Shown here: piece after piece, positions 53,990 through 64,000 of the stretch
Layout of the letters: the number at the start of each line of letters is the position of its first letter
Numbering within the stretch: position 1 is the first letter of the stretch
Source: Dermacentor variabilis
Lineage: Eukaryota; Arthropoda; Arachnida; Ixodida; Ixodidae
Assembly: GCF_050947875.1 (NCBI RefSeq)
Contig: NC_134570.1
Span: 204,951,250 to 205,015,249 of the forward strand
Direction: 5' to 3'
DNA length: 64,000 bases
The notes under the pieces: model-generated
Seen by the model: the letters and a program-made list of their open reading frames with translations, nothing else
Told to the model about the DNA's origin: nothing
Database searches by the model: none
Made by a program: the position numbers and the translations under genes

Positions 53990-55265
53990 ATATATCACAA
54001 CGCTTATTGAGAAAAAAATTGTAGAAAGCGAGTGGGTGGAGCCCCTAGTCCAGGGCCCCACTGGCTTGAGCGGTCCGCCGTGCCTGGTCGAGGAGCGCTA
54101 TAGTTGCATCTCCCGATCCTCGCTGGCGAGCCAAGTCTCCCACTACTCACTTCTGGAAAGTTTGCCGGTTATTATTGGTGTATTAATTTTGGGTGGCCTG
54201 TTCTGGCAATCCCACGTAATGTGGGGGAGGGTTGGCCGGCCTCCGCACCAAGGACAGCGAACGCTGTACAGCGTTGGGTGAATGGCATGTTTCAAACGAA
54301 GGTTCGGAAATGTGTGCGTCTGTATTCGGCGCTAGTCATAAGAGTCCCGCCTGGATAGGTCAGGGTGTGGTGGTCTGTACTTTCCTCGCTCGCGCCGTTG
54401 GTGCTCAAGGATGTCTCGTGGTAGGAAGTGGTTTTCGTCAGAGTGGATGGCCGCTCGGTTGACAAAAGCACGAGCTGCGCCGTCCGCTCTCTCATTGCCC
54501 TCGAATCCTGCGTGACCCGGGCACCAGATGATCATGTGTTTCTGCGTTCGGTTGGATCCTAATAGGTGAGTGGTGCTGTGTGGTAGCCTCCCGGTGAGGA
54601 AGGGTTTACATGCGACTTTGGAATCTGTAAGAGTTATTGACGATTGTCCCAGAGCGTCCTTAGTTTTAATAGCTAGCGCGATGGGTGAAGCGTCTGCGCT
54701 ATTCGCAGATGCAACTCTAGCCGTGGCGCAAGTCGCAAGCCCTTGATCTACGGCCGCTCCTACTACTGCGAGGGCGTACTTGTAAGCACCACATCGAGCG
54801 ACATCTGTGTATACTGCTTCCGGGTTTCCACCGAATTGCTGCATTAACTTTCGAGCTCGAGCACTTCTGCGACCCCAGTGGTATTTCGGACTCACGTTCT
54901 TAGAGATTGGGGCTACTATGATCCTTTCACGAAGGACTTTGGGCAGAGATTCGAGTTCTTCTCCCGCATACTGTGGACGAGTCGGCAAAGTAATTTTCTG
55001 CCAGAGGAGGTTAAGCTAAGCGTCTCCCGTTGAGATTTGAGCGTCGCTGCCCGTAGCTCCTCGTAATTATTGTGAATACCGAGGGCCAGCAGGCGTTCAG
55101 CAGAGGTTCCCTGTGGTAGGCCGAGAGCCGCTTTGTACGACGTTCTGATCAACGCATCTAGGCCATTTAGTTCTGTTTTCGTGGGGTCCTGGAAAGCGAG
55201 GTGTGTGAGACCCCAGCTGCGGTGTGCTGGGAGAACTTTGTATTTGTAGGTCGGTACCTCTGCAG
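53990..55265 (-). mobile_element. LINE 3' part with RNase H domain
   Basis: From 55265 downward the minus strand encodes the end of an RT ORF (SWGLTHLAFQDPTKTEL, then LIRTSYKAALGLPQGTSAER), an RNase H domain, and a C-terminal tail with a CCHC-like cluster (PTLYSVRCPWCGG...LPHITWDC). RNase H inside a non-LTR element points to the I/Ingi/R1/LOA group. The 5' half is absent. Confidence 0.85.
54332..55152 (-). pseudogene. LINE RNase H domain, frameshifted
   Basis: After the connection region (LTSSGRKLLCRLVHSM, frameshift, EELESLPKVLRERIIVAP) the RNase H begins with GGNPEAVYTDVARCGAYKYA (first catalytic Asp). It continues ITLTDSKVACKPFLTGRL (TDS, the third catalytic Asp) and IIWCPGHAGFEGNERADGAA (the HAGxxGNExAD block with the final Asp). 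The residues expected for a ribonuclease H1-type fold are present. A stop follows at 54332, but related coding continues to about 54060 in another frame. Confidence 0.88.
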
Positions 55266-55704
55266 GCCGTTCATAAGAACCCTGTTCCGTCGAGGCGCGT
55301 GGCGTGGCGTCGTAGCCAGCGGGAATGTGCCTGCCGCTTACAGATGACGGACGCCGGCTTTTAATGCGTTCGCATTCTTTGTCGACTACTCCATCAAAAT
55401 CTGTCCGTCCCGTGACGCCTTACATCTGCAAAATCAATGCATAATTGGTCAAGTTAACGCATCAAATCGTTATAGCTAGTAGTGTAATAGTCGATGATTG
55501 GGTTGCGTTAGAAAAACAAAAGAACAAAACACCAAAATTACAAAACAGGTTACGGCAGCGCCGCCATGGCAAGGTCGTAACAAAAGAGGAAAACAAAGAA
55601 GTTAACACGTATAATCCTTGTAATAATGAAATAGTATCTTTAGCGTTGAAAAAAAAAACATAAAAAAATAGTTACATCGCCGTCGCCGCGTCAAAGTCAT
55701 AGCG
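55266..55704. other. Spacer, nothing recognised
   Basis: A-rich in the right half (aaaaaacataaaaaaatag at about 55650). No gene or shared repeat. Confidence 0.35.
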
Positions 55705-55798
55705 AAGTATTCATCAGCCCTTCCGCTCCGTGAAGAAGGACGAGCAACGAAGCTGGTTGTGTGTTTATTCTCAATCGACGCATCTATGTCTATATAGC

Positions 55799-55861
<63 letters not shown>

Positions 55862-56400
55862 AGGACACAGACAGCGAATAGATCTCTTGACTCTGGAGTG
55901 ATAACTTATTCGTATTCTTTTATGAAGTAGTGACGTGTGCAAATACCGCCGCATGGCAGACGGGAATTCCGCAGTATTTACAACTTCACAACAAACCGCG
56001 TAATTGTGAAAAGTAGGTGAAACTTGGCGTAATGTTAGACTCGTCTTAGCAGCTAATTGCCATGTAATTTGTTTCGGGATAGTTTCGATAAAATAAGACT
56101 TACAGCCGTTTTCTGTAGCCACACTCCATCCGTAGACGGCCATGTATTGACAACAGACGGGAATTCTGTAGCGTTCACTACTCCACTGTGTGCTAACTAA
56201 TTGTGACAAGTAAATGAAACTATGCGTAATGATAGAGCCGTCTTAGTGACCAGTTTCGGCATAATTCCAAGATGCCTACACTAGAATGGGAGCCTCAGAG
56301 CATTCGCGAGAAACTGGAGACGAAAATTTTTTCGCGTCGACGCGACGCGTGGACGGCCGGGCACCGACCACTGCCGGATCGAGGGTGGCGATGTACGGCC
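55705..56400 (+). repeat. Repeat family Z, copy 2
   Basis: The uninterrupted relative of 37455-40080, with ccgtgaagaaggacgagcaa, gcatggcagacgggaattcc, gtagacggccatgtattgac and ctggagacgaaaattttttc in order. It shows what the copy-1 insertion sites looked like before the LTR and RTE inserted. It contains the TTA microsatellite at 55798-55861. Confidence 0.8.
55798..55861. repeat. (TTA)n microsatellite, about 21 units
   Basis: Uninterrupted TTA trinucleotide run. Repeat Z copy 1 has only ttattatg at the same place, so the array expanded in this copy. Confidence 0.96.
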
Positions 56401-58872
56401 ACGCTGTAGAAAGGAACACGCATAAGCTAGCTAAATGTATAAGCAAAAGCGAAGTAGCAGCCAAGCTAAACAACGCATTATATAGTAGACAATGCTCGGA
56501 ATTTCTGTTGCATCTTTTCGCTCAACGAGCCATTTGACGCATTCGCCTCAAGCTTACGTTCGGGTACGGGCACATACGCGTTGAAGAACCCCGGTTGGTC
56601 AAAATTAATCCGAAGCCCTCCTCTATAAGGCGTCCCTCGTGACCCAACGTGCCTTTTCGTGTCGTCAAACTGCACTGTGTGATTTGTCGCTGACCGTGTG
56701 GTTAGCGTAACATTTTCTTGTTATTGCGCCGTCAGTTAAGCTTTTTATGATATAGATGCATAAATACCTTAGCCGCCCATCTTTTTTTTTCTCTTCGAGC
56801 GTTTCTTCCAAGCGTATTTCTCTGTGGTCCCTCTGTACTTTGGAAGGACGCCAAGCCATGTTTCCGTGTACTGAGCAGAATTGCTGTCGGTATTAGTAGT
56901 GTGGTGCTCCACGTTTCCGGTCCTGGTCTCACGGGCAAATGGTGTTTACAGATGGAGGAACCCGGGTGCTTTTTCTCTGAACTTCACCGCTGTCACACAC
57001 GGAAAGAGTAGACCCTCAAAATCGCAGCATCTGAGACGGCTGGCTAAGCGGGAGGGCCTTTTACGTTGGTCTGTCGTAAATAAGCGGTCACGCGAACGAA
57101 GCATAGAGGTTGGTTCGGTGCATAGGCAGCCAGCACTGCATGCTCACTCATCCCCTTGCCCCCCGTTCACACAGGTACGTGCGCTCAGAAACGTACGTAA
57201 ACACACGATTGGTCAGGAAAGCGAAAAAAATAAATAAAAGGGAATTGAACGGGTGTACCTGTATCTCCACCCACGGCGCCATGTGTATGGGCTGCGCGCA
57301 AGTTCTCGCTGAACCTTTTCAGGAGTAAACGGCTAGTGCGAGGTGAGGAAGCCTGCCTTCCGTGACCTCGGCCGCGCCAGACCCGTACGGTTGCGCGGAA
57401 TGTTACCCTGTCGAACAACGGGGACTGCCGAGGCGCGTATACGAGTACCCGGCATCGGCAGCGACCGGGTCGCGAAATGCGCGAGGGGCCCGAAGCAGCG
57501 CCTCTCGTCATTTGGGGTCTCGCCAGTGGTTGACACCGCTGCTCTTCGCGGGTTGCGTTCGAGCTGCCGGTTACGGCGGGTGCTCCAGAGTCGCCAGCCT
57601 TAGTGGCCGTGCTCGAAAGTGTATGCGCGCCTTTCGCTCGCAAACAGTTCCGAGATATCGCGCAGAATGGCGCAGAATAGCGCACACAGCGCGGTCGCTT
57701 TTTTTGCAGCGCTGCCTCGAACACCCCGCGCGCCTCGCTGGGTCTGCGCTTCGTCCGGCGCAGCTCGTTCTTGGCACCGCTCCACCGAGGCCCATGGGCG
57801 AGCTGCTGCTGCTCGCTCGGGGCTGCATCATTTCGCCAGCTGACTGCTCCCGAACGGCCGCGTGCGTGCCCGGCGGGATGAGGGACCACCACGGCGGCGC
57901 ACTTTGCCTGCGATCACAAATAAACGGCGCGCGCCATAGAGAGAGTTGGCGGGTCCTCGAACTGGCGCGCGTGGGAAAATCGGAACCACACACTATTGCT
58001 GCGGCTGCGCGTTTCGGGCGGGCCTCCGATTTCTCGCGCACGTTGCCGCGTGGCCGCGGCTGCGCGAGCGTCCGCGTGCCTTCCGGCATGATTCCTAGCG
58101 TTGCGGTCGCCACCCTTCTCTCACGTCGCGCGTCGCTTGCGCGCAACTCGTTGGCTTGGAGCTCTGACGAGTGGCCCCGGTTGTGAGTGGGGATCAATTG
58201 GGAAGACGCCCAAGCGCTCCCTGTGGATATGAGATCGAAAGCTTGGCTAGCTGTGTGTTCTCACTCGTGACCTCGGCAAAGACGCGGTACGTGCTTCGAA
58301 TGCACTCCGACTGTCGAGCTAGTTTGTTCTTGTTTAGTAACTCGCAGCGCGCAACGACGGGATCTTAGTGAGACGCGTGCGACTACCGTCGAGGTTAAAT
58401 GAAACAGGAACAGCGGATCGCGCGCCCGAAGCTCCAGTAAAGGCGCACGGTCGGCCACTCGTCCCCTTTTCCGCAGGTGCGCGCGCGTAATTCTTGCGCA
58501 GAACGCGCCATGCCCTGCTGCAGCGAGTCGGGTGACCAATCGAGCGTGGATTAATAGGCGACGTCATCGCCGCAGCGCTAGCAGTCCGTCGGCGCGCACA
58601 CGTTGACGAGAACCAGTCGCCGGCGGTGCGCGGCGCGGTACCTTCGGTGAACGCCTGCGCGAGCGTCGAGCACGCCAGTCCTACGCGTCTCGCGAGGGGC
58701 GGCGAGAATATCTGGCCGTGCCGGATACGAGCATACGCACCCCAAGTTGCGAACCGAGTGCCGGCATCGCGTGGCCTACGTGTGGACTTCCTGCGTGGGT
58801 GAGGGAACGAGTTGGTGCAGGTCTTGAGCACGCGTACGTACAAACTGTGTGTCCTTCGCAATGTGGAAAAGA
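56401..58872. other. Spacer, GC-rich in the second half, no gene recognised
   Basis: Bases 57330-58800 are CpG-rich with frames up to 274 codons on plus and 235 on minus strand. They overlap each other and have no domains. A small tandem (gcgcagaatggcgcagaata) is at about 57660. Nothing else is supported. Confidence 0.4.
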
Positions 58873-59080
58873 GAGAACTCAGTGCCCTTGCACTCTGTGA
58901 AGAAAGATGATCAGCGAAGCTGCGAATGTGGGCCCCTTAGTGACGAACTGCACCTCCGCCGCGGGTCGGGCCGGCTTTGCACTATCTCCGGGATCGGCCC
59001 ACGTATGGGGCGTTTTTTGATTACGGCACGAAAATTTCCTTGGAGAGTAGAGGTATACAGCTTGGCTGTAAAAAAGAAAT
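58873..59080 (+). repeat. Repeat family Y, copy 2
   Basis: It shares cagtgcccttgcactctgtg, gatgatcagcgaagctgcga, tgcacctccgccgcgggtcg and cgggatcggcccacgtatgg with 19577-19720. It ends near agcttggctgtaaaaaag, where copy 1 has agcttcgctgtaaaatacc. Confidence 0.72.
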
Positions 59081-59679
59081 GTATAGTACCGAGAAAACCG
59101 AGAAAAAAAGGTAGCATAATTCGGTTCAGACTGGGCTTTCCTCGTATCCGAAAACAGTTCCGCTGACGGTCATCTAGAGCAGCGCTGTGCTACGCGCAAC
59201 GAAGAAGCGCGCACTTTGTGCGGCTGTATATCGCGTGGCCGTTCGCCCTTCGTCGAACGCGCGCCCCGTGTCACCGATGTCCCGGGCACGCGCTGCATCC
59301 GTTTCAGTTGGACCTCGAAGAATTCTGCGCTGTTGTATACGATCCGAAGGTTGACTGGGTTGCCCGCAGCTATGACGCGAGCTCGAGTTGATTGTCGGGC
59401 GATCTAGCGTAAGTTAGAAGGTGCTTGAAATGTGTTCACGGTGCTGCCGCTACTACATTTCTTTACGAGCAAATTAGGACCTCTGGTTGCCCTTCGTTGA
59501 CGCGTCGGCCCACTGGTATAGCGGAAAATTGCATTTTTGTTGTAGAATGAATCTAGAGTGCCAAGTTTGGAACGGAAGACGTAAACTGTCGAGTCTTGCC
59601 CGGGACCCTCTTAATGTCATTCTAGAGTCATTTTGGCAAAAATGACTAGAGTCATTTTGGCAAAGCTTTCAGGCCACTT
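59081..59679. other. Spacer with a short direct repeat
   Basis: No gene. Bases 59623-59665 contain ctagagtcattttggcaaa twice, separated by a few bases, just before the LINE at 59680. This may be a local duplication or part of a target-site feature. Confidence 0.4.
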
Positions 59680-61680
59680 TTTCGTCACGCTCAGTGAACT
59701 CCAACTGGGAGCTATTTAGAAACGCAATGTTAAAGCTATAGGATAAGTACACACCCACTATTATCGCAAAATCAGACTATAACAACCCTTGGTTCACTAA
59801 ACGTGTAAAATCTCTTCTTAAACGTAAAAAACGTCTCTACAGGAAAGCAAATCAAAGTAATAACACTGCAGCGTGGGTAAGGTACCGCGCATGCGTAAAA
59901 CTGTATATGCAGGAGGTTAGTCAAGCTAAAGATAAATTTAACAGTCACGATCTACTCTCCATTCTCCAATCAAATCCAAATAAATTTTGGCGCATGCTCT
60001 CCACTAAAGACAGATCCAACACCATCGAACTCGTTGACCTCGATGGTGAACCTATCCATAATGATGAATGCGCAACCGCCCTAAACAACTACTTTTCTTC
60101 TGTATTTAGTGCTCCCATTCACGTACCTGACCAGCCCACACTTACTGCTTCAGTGCAAACTATGCACCAGACCTAGACATATACGCGGAGGGCATATTTA
60201 ACCTAATCAATAGTCTTAAACCATCATCTTCCGCTGGCTGTGATGGTATTAGTAGTAAACTTCTGAAGAACACCTCTCATATATCAGCGCAAATACTCTG
60301 CGTACTATTCAAATAATCGCTAGAAACAGGGACCGTTCCCGGTGACTGGAAGAAAAATAATATCTTGCCCATTTTTAAATCAGGTGACCGCTCGAACCTT
60401 ACCAATTACCGCCCAATCTCCCTTACAAGCATCCCCTCAAAATTACTAGAACACATTATAGCCTCAAGCCTAATGAAATTCCTTGAAAGCAATAACTTTT
60501 TCTACCCATTTCAGCATGGTTTCCGAAAACACTTATCGTGTGATTCCCAACTCGCCGAATTCACCCACGACATTCTGCTTATCATAGACGAACCTGCAGA
60601 TCGACGCCGTTTTCTTAGATTACTCAAAAGCTTTTGACAAGGTGCCTCACAAGCTCTTACTGCAAAAACTATCTTGACTTGGAATCTGTAATACCTTACT
60701 CAGATGGATTGAACAATTCCTATCCGGGCGCAGACAATACACTTCCACAAACAGTGACCGCTCACCTCTTACCGATGTGACTTCGGGCGTCCCTCAGGGC
60801 GCCTGTCTGTCCCCTTTATGATTTCTAATCTATGTAAACGACTTGCCTACTAGCATACATTGTAAACCACGACTTTTCGCAGACGACTGCGCAGTTTACA
60901 ACACTGTGAACTCCTCTGACGATGTTCTTTGCCTGCAGCGTGACCTCGATACCATCTCGTCATGGTGCGAAAAATGGCACATGCCTCTCAACTTATCGAA
61001 ATGCAAATCTATGTCTTTTACCCGAAAGCGCAGTCCCTTTCAGTCCACTTATCGCATTAGCTCTGTCAACATCAGAGCCACTTCATCTTACAAGTACCTG
61101 GGTCTTATTTTCACGTCATCACTCTCTTGGATAACACATATCGAAACAATACGTCGCAAAGCTGCGCGCTCACTCGGGTATCTACAAAGAAATCTAAAGA
61201 AGGCATCCCCAGAGGTAAAGAAGTTGGCGTACTTGACATTTGTCCGTCCACAACTCGAATTTGCTTCTGCTGTCTGGCATCCATCTCAAGATTACCTAGC
61301 CGCATCATTGGAATCCGTTCAAAACCGAGCCGCTCGCTTCGTCACTTCACATTATTCACGGTACACCAGTGTCACTTCTTTGAAGCAAACAATAGGTCTC
61401 CCAACACTTAAGTCACGCCGCGTCATATCACGTCTTTGCTTGCTGCACTCTTTTTATTACAATAAAAAGAGTGCAGCACCACCTTCTTAAACCACCATTA
61501 CGAACTTCCTCTCGCGTAAGTCACAGCTCAGCCATAGCACGTTTACCCGGCCGCTCATCTGCCATGACCACTTCCTTCTCTCCTGATGCAATCGTTTATT
61601 GGAATGCGCTCCGTGACAACTTCGTTACCTGTGCTGACCGCAAAAAATTTCGTGAATACCTAACAAATCACTTTGAATAA
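59680..61680 (+). pseudogene. CR1/jockey-like reverse transcriptase
   Basis: The segments in order are: linker YRACVKLYMQEVSQAKDKFN and NPNKFWRMLSTKD; SSSAGCDGISSKLLKN; NILPIFKSGDRSNLTNYRPI; PFQHGFRKHLSCDSQLAEFT; DAVFLDYSKAFDKVPHKLLL (in another frame at 60600); SGVPQGACLSPL; RLFADDCAVYNTV with the catalytic FADD; LNLSKCKSMSFTRKRS; SYKYLGLIFTSSLSW; FVRPQLEFASAVWHPSQD; ESVQNRAARFVTSHYSRYTS. Stops or frameshifts occur near 60174, 60315, 60600-60640, 60680, 60820 and 61490. All seven RT motif blocks can be seen, so the family call is secure. Confidence 0.92.
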
Positions 61681-61990
61681 CTTTCTGTTCCCAGTGTACA
61701 TCGCTCATGAACCCATCATAAACCACTCGGAATAGTCTACCCTTGTCAACCCCTCCACCTAGTCTTTTTTTTTTGTTTCTTTTATTGCGAATGTATTGCC
61801 GTGTTACTTCTTTCAATTCGAATTTTTTTCTTTGATTGTTTTAAAGTCGTACAAAATCAGAAATGTTTTATTTTTATCCTTTTTTCGTTGTTTTGCACGA
61901 AACCACTCTTACACGTGTTTGAATTGCCCCCCCCCCCCCCTTGTGTAATGCCTTCGGGCCTTCAAGGTGATAATAAATGAAATGAAATAA
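59680..61990 (+). mobile_element. CR1/jockey-like LINE, long but with several lesions
   Basis: It starts inside the endonuclease-RT linker (NPWFTKRVKSLLKRKKRL-like), covers the whole RT, and ends with a C-rich stretch and aataaatgaaatgaaataatg, a short tandem tail rather than poly-A. It is the most complete LINE in the window. The endonuclease is missing through 5' truncation. Confidence 0.9.
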
Positions 61991-63543
61991 TGTACCAACG
62001 GCGATACGCAGTAGATGGGGGACCAGGATTCTACGCATCTCCTGTGCGGTCTTTCCGGGTGTAGCTTTTGGGGCCGACTGCTGTAGGAGGGACGTAGTCG
62101 CAACGGGGCGTGTTTTGGTTGGGAAATTCGCGTATGCCATCACGTGGAGCATCCCTTCGCTCTCTACCGGGTCTTAATTCGGTCCCGTTCTTGACGACAC
62201 GCGTGGATAAGCCCCGTCACTTTACTTGCTCTTTTTGTTCGCGCCGCGCCTCGTTGCGCTTGGTCATGAGGCTCGCTTCGCGACTCCTGTGCCGAGTGCC
62301 ACCTTCTCCCGTTCCGACACGTACCTCTCCCGCCCGGCTTGCATATATATATACGCACACACGCGCCAAGCCCGGCTCGCTGTGTTTTCCGGCTGAGCCG
62401 ACCTTCTCTGCCGTCTCCGATGCTTGCTCGTCAGCAGAACCTCTTTTCGACACTGTGGAGAGGGCGCCCCCTTTTCTCTGGGACGTGCGATGCACTGGTC
62501 CACGCGGAAGAAGGACGATTCGCTTGTGACGAATCGGCTCCATTAATCTCCCCGCGTACAGGTGCGCGCGAGAACACTATTCGGGCTCGCGTTGTTTGTC
62601 TCTGCCTCGTGCATCGGCGCCGCTCGTAAAAGGCCTGGTACACGGTTGCGTGTAGGACTTTCGGTGTCGCATGTCGCCGGTGCGCTTGCGGTTACCTCGA
62701 GGCGCCCGCGAGCAACTCGCATCGTTCGGGGCTTCAGCTCGGACTCCAAGTCGGGCCGTGCTCTTGGCCGCGTGCTGGCTCGGTCAGAGTCGACAATCGG
62801 AAGCGCCGACGCAGTCCGCCTTCTTCCGTGCTCGGTTTGAGTGTTCGCGCTGAGATTCCCAAATTCGCCCCTGGCACAAAGCTCGGAGCCGAAGGCAGGA
62901 AGCCATCGGCGCATCGTTGCTTATCTGTTATTGACTGCGAAGCGAAGGGCGGCATCGCAAGCCGCATTGTCGGCTGAGCACGCTGACTACGATGGCAATT
63001 GACGGTCTCCAACGTCCGCTGTCTGCTCGTACAGTGACGCTCTACGGTGGAGGAGTCCGGATTAACTTGGACCGCCAGCACGAATTACTTAAGGAACCAC
63101 AAATAGGAACAGTATAGCTAGACGGGTAAACTATAGTAGCTTACATCGCAGACGGTTAGATTGCGTGAGTATTTATTATTGCAGAAGCAGGCCAGTCACA
63201 TCGCACGTTGCGCCCGTTTAGATGTCGCGTGATTCACGCCGTTCGCGGCGCCGCACTGTTGGCTGCGTGCGCTGAACAGATAGGTGCGTGCTGTTACCGA
63301 AACCAGCGGTCCTCTCGTTATTTCCCCGTATCATTCCTGTTTGTTTGTTTGTTTGTTTATTTTGATAAAGAGTCAACGACTACTACTATACTAGTAGCTA
63401 AAAGAAGCATCGACGACAATCTTCGGAAGCGCTCTTGAAGTCTGTTAATGCCGACCGTGATGCCCCGTCTTCGTGGCTGCGGCGGCTGGCAGTGGAATGC
63501 GAAAAACGCTCGTGCAGTGGCGCTTCGATGGCCACGACCGCCA
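61991..63543. other. Spacer, GC-rich, no gene recognised
   Basis: Bases 62220-62900 are CpG-rich with overlapping domain-free frames on both strands. A (TA)5 run lies at 62343-62353. Confidence 0.35.
63339..63358. repeat. (GTTT)n microsatellite, 5 units
   Basis: Five gttt units in a T-rich context. Confidence 0.85.
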
Positions 63544-63785
63544 CCGTGGTGACGTAGTGACTTTGGCGTGGCGCGCTGCCAAGCAACGAGGTGGTCGCGG
63601 GATCGAATCGCGGCCCTGGCGAGCGCGTCTCAGTGCAGGCGAAATGCAAAAACGCCCGTGGGCCGAGCATTGGGTGCACCTTAAAGAACACCTGGCCGTC
63701 GAAATTAATTGGGAGGACGTCACCACGGCCCATAATCGGATCGCGGCACACAAAACACCAGAATGGTATTTCTTTTTTTTAATGT
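63544..63785 (+). mobile_element. tRNA-derived SINE, Ruka-type, nearly full length
   Basis: The head ccgtggtgacgtagtgactt and gcgctgccaagcaacgag resembles a tRNA 5' half (A box with substitutions), followed by the B box gggatcgaatcgcggccctg. The body follows as gtgcaggcgaaatgcaaaaa, cgcccgtgggccgagcattg, ggtgcaccttaaagaaca and cctggccgtcgaaattaatt, ending before a T-rich tract. It is more diverged than the copy at 26595-26840 but keeps the head that copy has lost. Confidence 0.82.
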
Positions 63786-64000
63786 CATGCCCTTTCAGTC
63801 CCAGATTACTAGCGTGCGGCTGCGAATAGTCCTATAACAGAACCCAAACCTGTGGACAAGTTGCTATTCATTCATCCTCCGAACAAAGCGTCAACAAATA
63901 GGGGACGTAAAAGGCCACGCAAACACCGTCGTTTTTCTACGCACCGTATATGTTGGCATTTTGTTCTTAATGTGGGAAAAAGTTATTTTGGTACGAAGCA
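63786..64000. other. Window end, nothing recognised
   Basis: No gene or repeat is supported in the final bases. Confidence 0.3.

Noticed and set aside
57362..58186. 274-codon plus and 208/235-codon minus frames as genes
   Set aside because: The open frames mirror one another in a GC-rich block, as expected from the scarcity of stops. No family is recognisable.

Overview
The window looks like nuclear DNA of a hard tick (Ixodidae). It holds tRNA-derived SINEs with the Ruka-type tick layout, many LINE, Ty3/gypsy, Tigger and THAP-encoding transposon remnants, long introns, and GC-rich spacers. Nothing bacterial or organellar is visible. The assignment to ticks rests on recalled repeat and protein families, because no search was run.

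The only host gene I can support is a class XVIII myosin heavy chain (Myo18 / Drosophila Mhcl-like) on the + strand. Two consecutive phase-0 exons are present. Exon A (1732-1875) encodes the neck/converter end with the DWPWW motif. Exon B (10862-10951) encodes the start of the coiled coil. They are separated by an 8,986-nt intron. No later coiled-coil exon was recognised, so the next intron probably runs from 10952 past the window end (>53 kb).

The first intron holds a TIR element (3217-4284), an abutting Tigger/pogo element with a decayed DDD transposase (4287-5989), and a reversed Ty3/gypsy element (6434-9784) carrying a 185-bp hairpin insertion with an 11-bp target duplication.

The second intron is a layered record of transposition. 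A hAT-like element (20445-22250) contains a pogo-like MITE. A jockey/CR1-like LINE (31770-25560, minus) is split by a TTAA-flanked Kolobok-like element (26979-30745), which is itself split by a second TTAA-flanked element (28249-30361), and also by a Ruka-type SINE. A second copy of the outer Kolobok-like family is at 40418-41899. Both outer copies keep a 61-codon THAP zinc-finger ORF that ends at the same stop. Further right are an RTE LINE and a solo-LTR candidate inside an older repeat (37455-40080), the end of a gypsy element (49330-50118), a LINE with an RNase H domain (55265-53990, minus) and a fairly complete CR1/jockey-like LINE (59680-61990).

Several anonymous repeat families occur more than once: family X (four copies), Y (two), Z (two), and hairpin elements (two clear, one partial). 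GC-rich stretches (about 12.5-14, 16-16.6, 32.2-32.8, 42-43, 45.8-46.7, 51.7-52.1, 57.3-58.8 and 62.2-62.9 kb) have long overlapping open frames on both strands. Their composition explains these frames and I recognise no protein there. I see no operon, CRISPR, rRNA or intact tRNA gene.
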